Assembly: GCA_035345875.1 (NCBI GenBank)
Contig: DAORDH010000019.1
Span: 1-64,000 of the forward strand
DNA length: 64,000 bases
From: UBA2033 sp035345875
GTDB lineage: Bacteria > Spirochaetota > Leptospiria > Leptospirales > Leptospiraceae
Direction of reading: 5' to 3'
Shown here: piece by piece, positions 9,721-18,263 of the stretch
Numbering within the stretch: the first letter of the stretch is position 1
Layout of the letters: every line of letters begins with the position of its first letter
Translations under genes and position numbers: made by a program
The notes under the pieces: generated by a model
The model's database searches: none
What the model was told of the DNA's origin: nothing
What the model saw: the letters and a program-made list of their open reading frames with translations, nothing else

Positions 9721-10674
9721 TTAGTTCCTACCAAAATCAAAAAGATAACCCATTTGTAAGAGAAGTTGTGGATTGCGATAATCTCCTCTTCCATAACCCA
9801 TACCAACTTGTAGAAAAAACCCACCAACCAAGATATCATAGGTCAGACCTACATACTGTTGATGAAAATTTGCATACTGCCTAGTTCTGTATTGATATTC
9901 CAAAGCAGTTGCTAAAGTAGGATTTTGTTCTGCGATATAGCTTCTAATCAATGTATCACCAAAGGTTGGAGGTTGATGATTGTATCCTGGGATACCATCT
10001 CGATCGTATTTATTCTGACCACCTTGTTGGGTTTGGGGATCAAAGGGTCTGACGTTCATTTCTCCAAATACAAGTGAAACACTATGAGCTATGACTGAGG
10101 TCTTCCAGAAAGAGTAACCTATGTCTCCTTGAATTCCATTCCAGTGTTGTGAATAACGCATTCCAGATGCACGCAAAACAAAATTGGTAAAATAATAACC
10201 TACATTGAAATTGGCACTTGCTGGAGAACCAATCGTTCCCCCAACCACCCAGAAATTACTATATTTTTCATTATTATCTCGAATTGATTTTTTATTATTT
10301 GTTTCCGGGTCATAACCAGTTAAAGGTTCTTTCTCTTTATCTGATCTTACCTTTTCAATTGACTTTTCATTCTCTTGCATGATTTCCAAATTTGATTTTT
10401 CTTTCTTTTCTTCCCGCGCAGGCTCAGTTGCTTGCGAGAAAATAGAATTTGTGAAGAAAAACAATATTAAACTTATTGCGAAACTTAAAAAATAATTTGG
10501 TAGAGAAAACCGGATGCGAACTTTTCTAATGAACCTATTCCATAATGTTTCTAATTTATTTTGTCCTTCAAAGTGCACATTTAAAAACGGTTGCCTAGTA
10601 TAAAAATCCACAAACACGCCTTTCGGTGACCATCGGTGTCCATCGGTGGTATTCTTGAAATTGTTTTCCTTCAT
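9721..10674 (-). CDS. Outer-membrane protein of the RND operon, with an odd N-terminal extension
   Basis: A predicted outer-membrane protein of about 317 residues from ATG 10674 (2 nt after the adaptor stop). The C-terminal half alternates polar and aromatic residues and ends YLFDFGRN, a barrel-like pattern. The hydrophobic export signal (SLPNYFLSFAISLILFFF..IFSQ) sits unusually deep, about 50 residues in, behind a hydrophilic stretch partly encoded by 10-bp tandem repeats. An in-frame GTG at 10578 would leave a shorter leader, but no good ribosome binding site is visible there. Mature start near ATEPAREEKKEKS is followed by a charged linker (to about residue 120). Similar proteins with metal RND systems exist; function unknown. 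Confidence 0.6.
   Translation of the reverse strand: MKENNFKNTTDGHRWSPKGVFVDFYTRQPFLNVHFEGQNKLETLWNRFIRKVRIRFSLPNYFLSFAISLILFFFTNSIFSQATEPAREEKKEKSNLEIMQENEKSIEKVRSDKEKEPLTGYDPETNNKKSIRDNNEKYSNFWVVGGTIGSPASANFNVGYYFTNFVLRASGMRYSQHWNGIQGDIGYSFWKTSVIAHSVSLVFGEMNVRPFDPQTQQGGQNKYDRDGIPGYNHQPPTFGDTLIRSYIAEQNPTLATALEYQYRTRQYANFHQQYVGLTYDILVGGFFLQVGMGYGRGDYRNPQLLLQMGYLFDFGRN
10624..10650. repeat. 10-bp tandem repeat inside an ORF 5' end
   Basis: Two and a half copies of CGGTG[A/T]CCAT in direct tandem. Read on the minus strand they encode TDGHRWSP in the pre-signal segment of the outer-membrane protein. The sequence differs in composition from the surrounding AT-rich DNA. Confidence 0.75.
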
Positions 10675-10675
10675 A

Positions 10676-11641
10676 TTAATACCCAAAACTCAGGCCTTTT
10701 AAAAGCATTGCCCCACCGATGACAACTTCTTCCCCGGGAAATAAACCTTGAACAACACTTACATTATCTGATCCAGAATTTCCTAAAACAACTGGTCTTC
10801 GAATAAACTCACCTGGAGTTGTCTGAACAAACACATAGGCTTGTCCTTCTACAGTAACAACAGAAGAGAATGGAATCACTGCGATATCTTTTGTTTCATC
10901 TCCAAACTCAACTTTAGCAAACATACCTGGTTTAAACTTTCCTTCTTTGTTAGGAAGAGCCACTCTCACCTTAACAGTTCGAGTCAATGGATCAACGTTA
11001 TCACCTATCGCTTCCGCTTTTCCTTTTAGAGTCAAATCCGGAAATGATGCAAAGTGAACCTTGACTTCTTTACCCTTTCGAACAACGCTTAAATTTGCTT
11101 CTGGAATATCACAAATTAACCAAACAAGATTAGATCCAACAAATTGTAATTCGCTTGGATTAAAACCAATGGCTCTGAGTTTCCCTTCAAACTCAGCGGT
11201 TTCTGCTTGCGCACTATTGACCGCAGCCTCTGCTTCAATGATATCTTTCTGAGTAGCCACTTGATTTTTAAACATATCCTGCACTCGATTTAAGTTTTTA
11301 GAAGCACGAGTTAGGGAAGTTCTACTAACCTGGTAGGATGCATAGATTGCATTGATATCAGGAGATTCAAAGAGCACAATTCTCCCACCCGAGACGGAAT
11401 TTGTAATACTTGCAATGACTCTGGAGGGGGCAGAAATAGAAATGAAACCATCTCCTTCTCCAAATTTTGAAACCTTAATTTGAGAAAGACCAGGACTCTC
11501 TGGATCGAATTTGATCTTTTGTCCTTCCTCCGAAACTACAGGTCGATAATTTTTTTGTGGCTCTACTTGTTTTTTCTTACATGCGAAAACGAATGGGATT
11601 AGGATTAAATTTATAAATATAAATAAGTTTTTAAATTTCAT
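10676..11641 (-). CDS. RND efflux periplasmic adaptor lipoprotein (MFP family)
   Basis: Adaptor that links the RND pump to the outer-membrane channel. I place the start at ATG 11641, preceded by AAAGGA at about 11649-11654, giving 321 residues; the ATG at 11662 would overlap the TolC-like gene. The N terminus is a lipoprotein signal ending IPFVFAC. Next come a barrel-sandwich half, an alpha-hairpin (ASKNLNRVQDMFKNQVATQKDIIEAEAAVNS, read in two parts) and the beta-barrel with VKVHFASFPDLTLKGKAEAIG and DPLTRTVKVRVALPN, all typical of CusB/CzcB-like adaptors. It lacks an N-terminal His/Met-rich metal-binding region, which limits metal assignment. Confidence 0.9.
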   Translation of the reverse strand: MKFKNLFIFINLILIPFVFACKKKQVEPQKNYRPVVSEEGQKIKFDPESPGLSQIKVSKFGEGDGFISISAPSRVIASITNSVSGGRIVLFESPDINAIYASYQVSRTSLTRASKNLNRVQDMFKNQVATQKDIIEAEAAVNSAQAETAEFEGKLRAIGFNPSELQFVGSNLVWLICDIPEANLSVVRKGKEVKVHFASFPDLTLKGKAEAIGDNVDPLTRTVKVRVALPNKEGKFKPGMFAKVEFGDETKDIAVIPFSSVVTVEGQAYVFVQTTPGEFIRRPVVLGNSGSDNVSVVQGLFPGEEVVIGGAMLLKGLSFGY

Positions 11642-11654
11642 TTTAGATTTTCCT

Positions 11655-12974
11655 TTATTCATTAGGTTGAATATTTAATATGCTTTTTCCAACAGAGTAG
11701 TTTAAATTTTCGATAGAATCAACTCGATCGATTTGTAATTTTAACATCTGCTGAACGCTAGTTCGATAGGTTTCAAAAAAGTCTGCAAACTCAATCACTG
11801 TCAAATAACGCTTTTCATAGTTTGATATCATCAGTTGCGCTAAATTTGTATAATCTTCTGTTAGCCGATTCTTAAAGGCTTGGTAGAGTCTGTCTTTTTC
11901 AAGAAGTCGATTGTATATAATAGTTACTTCGTTTTCAGCTTGTAGCTTTTGATTTTGTAACTCAGATCTTCTTGTGAGGATAGCTTTTTCTGCTGCCTCA
12001 ATATTACCTTGATTTCTATCAAAAATCGGAACCGTTAGTTGCGCTGTCACTCCCCAATAATTTGGATAGGCTGTTCCATTTCTATTATACATAGGACCGA
12101 AGGATAGATCTGGAACTGCATTTGCTTGTTGCAAAGCAAGATTTGCTTCCTCTAACTTTAAAGCTTGGATGGCAATTTTTAGATCGGGCCTGTTTTCAAA
12201 TGCATCATTGATTACTTTATCTAGTTTTAGATCTGTAAGTCTTACTTCCTCTAATCCCTTAGAATCAATTTTTGGAATAAAGGTTACATTCATAAGTTCT
12301 GGACTATTTAGCAAGATCCGAAGTGATGCTTCCTTTTGCTTTACTTGCACAACAGCTTCCGTTCTTTCATTTTCCAGAAAAAACAAGAGAGCTTTTAGAC
12401 GAAGCATTTCAGATTGTAGAACGGCTCTTTTTTCGTAAGCTTTCTCTAAAGAACTAACGGTCTTTGTAAGAGCAGCTATGCTTCCATCATAAAACTGAAT
12501 CGATTGTCTTAAATAATGAATCCCAAAAAAACTACTTCTAAGTTCGAATTTAAGTGCTCGCAATAGATCAAAGAATTGCTGTTCGCTGATTGCTTTATTG
12601 ATCTCAGCCACTTTTGTTCTTTTCTCAATTTTGCCACCAAGCAAAAAGAGCTGCTGAATTTGGAGAGTAGTTTGACCATTTCTAGTTGTATCAAAATATC
12701 TTTGTGTATTATCATTAAAAATATTTTGATCAACAGAGATATTTGGATTCGCATATAACTTGGCTTGAATTATACCCGCTTTTTTAACATCTATCTCAAA
12801 CTTAGCAGCAAGTAAACGCAGGTTATTTTTTAGAAATGTTTCTTCTGCTTCTTTCAAAGTAAGAGAGTAGTTTTTCGTAGATTCTTGGCTCAAAAGAATT
12901 TGCGAAAATGAAAAGAATAAAAAGCTTAAAGATAAAAAAGCATTTTTATTTTTTATTTTATAGAATATCCACAT
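11655..12974 (-). CDS. TolC-family outer-membrane efflux channel (CzcC-like)
   Basis: Outer-membrane channel of 439 residues with a signal peptide ending near FSQILLSQ. Two OEP repeats can be traced: one from TLKEAEETFLKNNLRLLAAKFEID and one from NRPDLKIAIQALKLEEANLALQQANAVPDLSFGP, each with long coiled-coil helices. The segment GVTAQLTVPIFDRNQGNIEAA is characteristic of the CzcC branch. AAGGAG lies 11 bases before ATG 12974. It is the first large gene of the leftward efflux operon and should form the trimeric exit duct for the adaptor and pump encoded downstream. Confidence 0.92.
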   Translation of the reverse strand: MWIFYKIKNKNAFLSLSFLFFSFSQILLSQESTKNYSLTLKEAEETFLKNNLRLLAAKFEIDVKKAGIIQAKLYANPNISVDQNIFNDNTQRYFDTTRNGQTTLQIQQLFLLGGKIEKRTKVAEINKAISEQQFFDLLRALKFELRSSFFGIHYLRQSIQFYDGSIAALTKTVSSLEKAYEKRAVLQSEMLRLKALLFFLENERTEAVVQVKQKEASLRILLNSPELMNVTFIPKIDSKGLEEVRLTDLKLDKVINDAFENRPDLKIAIQALKLEEANLALQQANAVPDLSFGPMYNRNGTAYPNYWGVTAQLTVPIFDRNQGNIEAAEKAILTRRSELQNQKLQAENEVTIIYNRLLEKDRLYQAFKNRLTEDYTNLAQLMISNYEKRYLTVIEFADFFETYRTSVQQMLKLQIDRVDSIENLNYSVGKSILNIQPNE

Positions 12975-13054
12975 GAATCGATTAGCTCCTTCAGATCACT
13001 GCTATTTTTATTTTAATTTAAAACCAATTCCTTAGTTCTAAAGATATTTAAAAA

Positions 13055-13396
13055 TTAAACAGTGGGAGGTGGTAAGCTAATCAAACGATAACAGAGAAGT
13101 CGAGCAGGTATAGAGTCTTCTTCTAAGATTAGTGTATCATCATAATGAAATTGCTCGATAGAAACCAAATAAAATCTATCAGAAAAATACTGATCATTTA
13201 TATCACCCGCTCTACTTTGAACCCTCATGGTAGAATAAAGGCTATAATCTGAAATAACATCACTGTATTCAGTATTCGATTGGAGAGAATAGTCTTCTTC
13301 TGGGTTGGCTAAATTGAGTGGGATTAAACTAATAATTAAAAAAAGTGAAATCAAAATATTAAAAATAGATAGATTTTTAATTAATTTGATTTTCAT
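13055..13396 (-). CDS. Small secreted protein at the head of the efflux operon
   Basis: A 113-residue protein with a signal peptide (MKIKLIKNLSIFNILISLF..LNLA/NPEED) and an acidic, Tyr/Ser-rich mature part. Not recognised. It lies 80 bp upstream of the TolC-like gene on the same strand, so it is probably the first cistron of the efflux operon. No His/Met/Cys-rich metal-binding pattern is obvious, though DDTLILEEDS offers acidic residues. A periplasmic accessory or sensor role is conceivable but only an inference from position. Confidence 0.6.
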   Translation of the reverse strand: MKIKLIKNLSIFNILISLFLIISLIPLNLANPEEDYSLQSNTEYSDVISDYSLYSTMRVQSRAGDINDQYFSDRFYLVSIEQFHYDDTLILEEDSIPARLLCYRLISLPPPTV

Positions 13397-13637
13397 GTAA
13401 AGAGACTCTTAGCCACCGTTTTCCATTTTATCTGAATGTCAACTTTTTCAAAAAAAATAATTACTATCCAAGAGAACAGGGCAAAGGAAAAAAGATTTAT
13501 CTTGAATGCAAATAACACCTAATTTTAGAATTATGTATCAATTCTTAAAAGTAATTGCAAAAAATTCTTACAAATGCCCGATTGATTCATCGAATCTGAT
13601 ATATAAAAATTAGCAAACCCGTATAAGGAACTCTACA

Positions 13638-14147
13638 ATGAATAAAATGAATTTATCTCTAATTACAACACTCTTGTTATTCTACTGTGTTTCACAAGAT
13701 AAAAAGAAAGTAGAAATCGATGATACATTTTACAAAGACTGCATGGAAACAATCAAAGAAAAAGAAAAATGCGATGCGTTAGTAAAAAAGGCTGAGGATA
13801 GAGAAAAAGAAAAAGAAGCCAAGCAGGAAAAACTCACAGAAGAGCAAATGGCAGGATTAGAAATCAGAGATGACTTCAAAAATAGAATGATGGGAAAATC
13901 AAAACTAGGTGTTATCTCTTCTATAGGAGAACCTGATGAAAGAATATATGACGGAAGTGGACAAGAGTTTTTTCATTACAAAAAACCACTCACTCGATAC
14001 AGCCCAGAACATGATCCAGACAAGGAAATAATCGTCGTATTTAGAAGAGAATATGTAACAAGAGTTCTGCATACCCCACCAGATTCTACTCCTAAAAGCT
14101 CTTTTCCTTTTATTGGGGATAAACCTAAAAAACCAAATTCTAAATAG
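13638..14147 (+). CDS. Putative lipoprotein, charged
   Basis: A 169-residue lipoprotein with lipobox LLLFYC at residues 13-18. AAGGA lies 8 bases before ATG 13638. After the Cys comes a highly charged helix (residues 20-85, EKEKEAKQEKLTEEQ), then a compact domain (about 85-150) with KSKLGVISSIGEPDERIYDG and a beta-rich end. That last part recalls small outer-membrane assembly lipoprotein folds (SmpA/BamE-like: a Gly-rich turn and a predicted hairpin), but the match is weak. It stands alone, divergent from the efflux operon. Confidence 0.65.
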   Translation: MNKMNLSLITTLLLFYCVSQDKKKVEIDDTFYKDCMETIKEKEKCDALVKKAEDREKEKEAKQEKLTEEQMAGLEIRDDFKNRMMGKSKLGVISSIGEPDERIYDGSGQEFFHYKKPLTRYSPEHDPDKEIIVVFRREYVTRVLHTPPDSTPKSSFPFIGDKPKKPNSK

Positions 14148-14400
14148 ATTTTTACATTCATTCCAACCAATTTTTTAAGTTCTGACAAGAGCATAAAAAA
14201 GATTAGACCTAAAATCAAATGATTCAAAACCATTTTTGCTCAAATTCTAAGCATATTTTCTAATAAATATAAACCAAAGAAAGTATTTCATCAATCAATT
14301 GCTCAGGATTTCTCCAGTTAGATACTTTTTTAACAATGCTTCTTTTCGGAAATTTATTTCCTGTTCTACAAATAAAGCATTTTATTTATAAAAAATATAA

Positions 14401-14416
14401 TGGCACGCATCTTGCA
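14401..14416 (+). promoter_or_regulatory. Sigma-54 (RpoN) promoter for the BBP2 porin
   Basis: TGGCACGCATCTTGCA matches the consensus TGGCACG-N4-TTGCW at every defined position, with GG at 14402-14403 (-24) and GC at 14414-14415 (-12) in the right spacing. Predicted transcription start is around 14427, just before the AGGAGA at 14429-14434 that serves ATG 14444. The leader would therefore be very short. Confidence 0.85.
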
Positions 14417-14443
14417 AAAGTCTTAGACAGGAGATATAAAACG

Positions 14444-16036
14444 ATGAAGACAAAAAATATTATTTTATGCCTACTCATCTTTTCAGCCGCTGGAATTTCA
14501 GCTCAGACCATTACACCAAAAGGCTCTGACCCAAAACCTGCGGAAGCTAAATGGTATGACAAGGTTAATTTTTCTGGGTATGTAGATGTATATTATAATT
14601 ATACTGCGAACAATAGACAAGGATCAACACAAGATACAACTGGAACATTCCACACATACAACAAACAATTTGCTGTAAACGCTGTAAAACTTTCTGTTGA
14701 GAAACTTCCTGAAAAGGAAACACCTTGGGGATTTAGATTAGATATCCAAAACGGTCAGAATATCATGTATCAAGAGAGACCTTATCAAACATCTAACTCT
14801 ATTTACAATATGCAGTTATTACAACAAGCGTATGTTTCTTTCTACTTTCCAGTTGCGAAAGGCTTAGTAATTGATGCTGGTAAAATGGCAACGCATATTG
14901 GTAATGAGGTGTTAGACTCAAAAGATAATTTAAACTACACGATTGGATACATATTCTTCAATACAATCCCTTTCATCCACACAGGGGCAAGGGCAACGAT
15001 TACATTGACTGATAAATTATCAGCTGGTTTATACTTATATAACAGTGCACAAGGAACTGGTTACACAGCAAACGGTCAGCAATTCGGTTTTGCAGGAACT
15101 ACTCCAGTAGGACCAAATGGTGCTACTATCAATGGAGCTCCACAGGCTGGCTTACTCACAAGTCCAAACCAATCTATTTCTGGAAACCATGTTTATGTAG
15201 ATGGACCGAATCCAATGAAATCCATTGGAACACAGATGAAGTTTGATGCAGTGAAAGATAAATTCAAAATTGTATGGAACACATTGTATGGAAACGACGT
15301 AACACAAGGAAGACCATCTGATGCAGATTTCTATTTATCACAATCAGGAATGAATGGTCGTGTTCCAGGTGGACCACTTCTTACTCAACCAAATCAAGTT
15401 AGCAAAAACAATAGAGACTATTGGTTTATTAACCACATGTCCTTTATCATCAACCCAACTGATAAATTTTCAATCCTCTTAGATTGGACTTTTGGAGAAA
15501 GATCAGGTTATGCAATCACTAACGCTGCAGGATATACAAACGAAGGTTTCTATATCGACTCTAACAGAGACGGTGTGATTGATACTGTAAATGGAACAGA
15601 TCTTAAATACAGACCAAGTAAACAAGATGTTAAGAGAATTTATAACACTTATGGTATTTGGGCTAAATATACAATCAACGATAAGTATGCAATCGGTCTT
15701 CGTTATGAAAACATTGACGATAGTAGATATGGTGGATCTCTCGCAGTTAACGCTCCTCTCGCGTTCACAAACCCAAGAGATCGTTATGACTTGCAAGCTG
15801 CATCTGGTGATTCAGGATTTACAAATTCCAGATATGCAGGTCTAGGAAGACCAGCTTCTGGACTTGGCCAAGCTAGAACTCTTACACTTACACCGATCAT
15901 CAACTTCACAGAAAACTTACAAGTTAAAATTGACTTGAGAAGAGACTGGGCACTTGGAACACAGTTCATAGATCCATCTGGTCGCGCAGTGAAAGGTCAA
16001 AATGGAATCATCATTGGCGTGGTTGCTAAGTTCTAA
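14444..16036 (+). CDS. BBP2/OmpL-type outer-membrane porin
   Basis: A 530-residue beta-barrel porin. ATG 14444 is chosen because AGGAGA lies 9 bases upstream, the sigma-54 promoter sits just before it, and it gives a clean signal peptide (MKTKNIILCLLIFSAAGISA/QT). The family signature is clear: FSGYVDVYYNYTAN at the mature N terminus, then VIDAGKMATHIGNEVLDSKD with NYTIGYIFF and IPFIHTGARATI, followed by alternating strands and a C-terminal IIIGVVAKF. It should allow diffusion of small solutes through the outer membrane; the solute is unknown. Sigma-54 control suggests nutrient-dependent expression, possibly nitrogen given amt-glnK 3 kb away. A lipoprotein gene follows after 16 bp. Confidence 0.88.
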   Translation: MKTKNIILCLLIFSAAGISAQTITPKGSDPKPAEAKWYDKVNFSGYVDVYYNYTANNRQGSTQDTTGTFHTYNKQFAVNAVKLSVEKLPEKETPWGFRLDIQNGQNIMYQERPYQTSNSIYNMQLLQQAYVSFYFPVAKGLVIDAGKMATHIGNEVLDSKDNLNYTIGYIFFNTIPFIHTGARATITLTDKLSAGLYLYNSAQGTGYTANGQQFGFAGTTPVGPNGATINGAPQAGLLTSPNQSISGNHVYVDGPNPMKSIGTQMKFDAVKDKFKIVWNTLYGNDVTQGRPSDADFYLSQSGMNGRVPGGPLLTQPNQVSKNNRDYWFINHMSFIINPTDKFSILLDWTFGERSGYAITNAAGYTNEGFYIDSNRDGVIDTVNGTDLKYRPSKQDVKRIYNTYGIWAKYTINDKYAIGLRYENIDDSRYGGSLAVNAPLAFTNPRDRYDLQAASGDSGFTNSRYAGLGRPASGLGQARTLTLTPIINFTENLQVKIDLRRDWALGTQFIDPSGRAVKGQNGIIIGVVAKF

Positions 16037-16052
16037 GGAAAAGGAGAATAAT

Positions 16053-16574
16053 ATGAAAACAAGAAAAACTCTTATTTATGTGGCAATGGGATTGATGTTA
16101 TCAATACTTGCTAACTGTACTGAAAGTAGCAAAGCAGGAAATGATACAGATAAAAACAATGCATTGTTATTAGCGATACTCAATCGTAACACAGCAAATG
16201 CACAAGCACGTCAAGCATGCGCAAATGCAGTCTATTTAATGAATCAGTGTATTGGATCTGGGTCTGGTTTCAATCCAGCAGTTATGTGTGCGGATGCAAA
16301 TCTACAAGCAGGTGGCACTTATACAGATAGCTCTGTAACACCAGCCGCAACAATTACCTATACAGGCACTGAAGCGTATACAAGACTTGCAAGCTGTGTT
16401 GCTACACAGATTGCAGCAACTAACTGTAACTTTAGCCAAAATAAAGTTGCAAGCCCTGTGCAAGCAAAGGCAGCATTCTTTTCAAGTTGTGAGGTAGATT
16501 ATAATTCTGCATCAATCACAGCAGCTACAAAAGCTACCAAAGCACCTTCTGGAACGATTATAACAATCTTCTAA
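16053..16574 (+). CDS. Putative lipoprotein downstream of the porin
   Basis: A 173-residue lipoprotein; ATG 16053 has AAGGAG at 16041-16046 and the lipobox SILANC follows a 20-residue hydrophobic signal. The mature part is rich in Ala, Asn, Thr and small residues and has six regularly placed cysteines (CANAVYLMNQC, VMCAD, LASCVA, ATNCNF, FSSCEV), suggesting disulfides in the periplasm or on the surface. It resembles Leptospira-type lipoproteins of unknown function. Sixteen bases after the porin and ahead of a terminator, it likely shares the sigma-54 transcript. Six cysteines next to a DsbD-like gene is suggestive only. Confidence 0.7.
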   Translation: MKTRKTLIYVAMGLMLSILANCTESSKAGNDTDKNNALLLAILNRNTANAQARQACANAVYLMNQCIGSGSGFNPAVMCADANLQAGGTYTDSSVTPAATITYTGTEAYTRLASCVATQIAATNCNFSQNKVASPVQAKAAFFSSCEVDYNSASITAATKATKAPSGTIITIF

Positions 16575-16588
16575 GAAGTTTACATTAC

Positions 16589-16620
16589 ACCGCTTTTCTT
16601 ATCAAAAGGAAAGCGGTTTT
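16589..16620. terminator. Rho-independent terminator, bidirectional
   Basis: ACCGCTTT (16589-16596) pairs with AAAGCGGT (16610-16617), followed by a short T-run on the plus strand; the leading A/T flank could also serve the minus-strand gene ending at 16620. It closes the porin-lipoprotein unit. Confidence 0.75.
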
Positions 16621-17924
16621 CATTTTAACATCCTTTCTAAAAATCTCTTATATTCTTCTTTATCTCTAGTCATTCCAAGAAACTGATCAATCACTTTTCC
16701 ATCTGCATTCATTCCAACATAGAGTGGAAGTGCGATAGTTCCAAAGTTATCTTCTTCGAATTTTTGATTTTCTTCATGAACCATCTCTTCTCCATCTGTG
16801 TAGAGACGAACTAGAATATATCGGGAAAGTAATTCCTTTACATCCGCTTCCGGAAAAATATTTTGTTCCATCCAGCGACAGTTTGTGCAAGTATAACCAG
16901 TAAAGTCGACAAATATCTTCTTACCTGTTTTACTCGCTTCCTGTTTTGCAACTTCTAAATTATCAAGCCATATGAGTTCTTCCGATTTAGTAACTCCATT
17001 TTTCAATTCTGTGGAAGGAGGAGGCAGAAATGCATCTAACTCTCCCAGAGATCTACCATTGGTAGCAGTTAGAAAGTTAAGCGCCAAGGCTAGAAAGAAA
17101 ATAGCACTTGCGATTCTAAATGCAGTTTTTCCATCTTCCTTTTTCTCATGGGCAAAATTATAAAAACCAAATAGATAAAGAGAAGTAGCAATAAATATTG
17201 CTCCCCAAATAGAAAGGAAAAATTCTCTAGATAAAATCTTCCATCCAAAAACCAAATCTGCATTGCTGATAAATTTAATTGCAGCAGCTAGTTCTAAGAA
17301 ACCTAAAATAATTTTAAATGATACCATCCAACTTCCCGACTTTGGGAGTTTTTTCATTCCTGATGGAAAAAGTGCTAATAGGAAAAATGGAATCGAAAAG
17401 GCAAAACTATATCCAAGCATCCCAAGGATTGGGTAAAACCATTCTCCTTTCGATGCGGATACCAATACCGTTCCAATAAAAGGCATTGTGCAGGTGAAGG
17501 TAGTCAATGTAAAAGTGAATGACATGATCCAAATACTGAGCAAATTATTTTCTGAGTGAAAATTTGAAATTCGTGTGAGGAAGCCGCCTGGAACTACAAT
17601 TTCAAACATTCCAAATAGATTAAATGCAAAGATTATAAACACAACTGCAATGAATAGATTCATGTAGGGATTAGCGGCTAATCGATTTAATCCGCTTGCT
17701 CCAAAGATCAGCGCAATGACAAAACCCAGAATCGAAAAAGAGAAAATAATTCCAATAGAATACAAAAGTGCATCCGAAAAAGGTTTTGAGGAGGATAATT
17801 CATGTCGTTTTGTAAAATACGAAACTGTTATCGGAATCAATGGAAATACGCAGGGAGTCAACAAGGACAATAAACCAAAACTAAACGATAAATAAAGGTA
17901 AGATGCAATTGAAATATTTTCCAT
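16620..17924 (-). CDS. dsbD: DsbD-like thiol:disulfide interchange protein
   Basis: Inner-membrane reductant carrier of 434 residues that passes electrons from cytoplasmic thioredoxin to the periplasm. The membrane core begins at once (LLTPCVFPLIPITVSYF holds the first redox Cys) and TFTCTMPFIGTVL carries the partner Cys. About eight helices end near residue 300. A C-terminal thioredoxin-like domain has the active site GYTCTNCRWMEQNIFP. The N-terminal DsbD-alpha domain of the Escherichia coli protein is absent, which is common in shorter ScsB/DsbD variants. Probable clients are periplasmic disulfide proteins or cytochrome maturation. It is convergent with the Cys-rich lipoprotein gene. Confidence 0.88.
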   Translation of the reverse strand: MENISIASYLYLSFSFGLLSLLTPCVFPLIPITVSYFTKRHELSSSKPFSDALLYSIGIIFSFSILGFVIALIFGASGLNRLAANPYMNLFIAVVFIIFAFNLFGMFEIVVPGGFLTRISNFHSENNLLSIWIMSFTFTLTTFTCTMPFIGTVLVSASKGEWFYPILGMLGYSFAFSIPFFLLALFPSGMKKLPKSGSWMVSFKIILGFLELAAAIKFISNADLVFGWKILSREFFLSIWGAIFIATSLYLFGFYNFAHEKKEDGKTAFRIASAIFFLALALNFLTATNGRSLGELDAFLPPPSTELKNGVTKSEELIWLDNLEVAKQEASKTGKKIFVDFTGYTCTNCRWMEQNIFPEADVKELLSRYILVRLYTDGEEMVHEENQKFEEDNFGTIALPLYVGMNADGKVIDQFLGMTRDKEEYKRFLERMLK

Positions 17925-18263
17925 AATACAATAGTTTGACTCTTCTAATTCCCTACAATTCTAAAAATAGAAGAGCTTTTGAAGAGTTGTATTTAAAAAT
18001 AATCCTGGAGAAAGACTTCGCTAAAATTTAAATTTGTTTTGAAAGGTAAAGATTCATCCCATGCTACTCTACTTTACCTAGGTATATTTTTAATGTCATA
18101 GATTCTTCTAATAGATTTTATAGTCAATCACACTGAGTTTTTCAGATAAATCTATTTACGATTTTCTAATAAATAAAGTAAATTGGCTATAAATAACAAA
18201 TCTGATTTATCTACTAATTTGTATTTTAAATTAGATTAAAATAGAATCAAGAGTAGATTGTGT
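17925..18263. other. Intergenic region with an 8-bp inverted repeat
   Basis: This 339-bp stretch separates the divergent dsbD-like gene and the broken lipoprotein gene and should contain both promoters. AGGTAAAG (18044-18051) and CTTTACCT (18072-18079) form a perfect inverted repeat with a 20-bp spacer, a possible operator. The rest is AT-rich and I see no gene in it. Confidence 0.45.
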
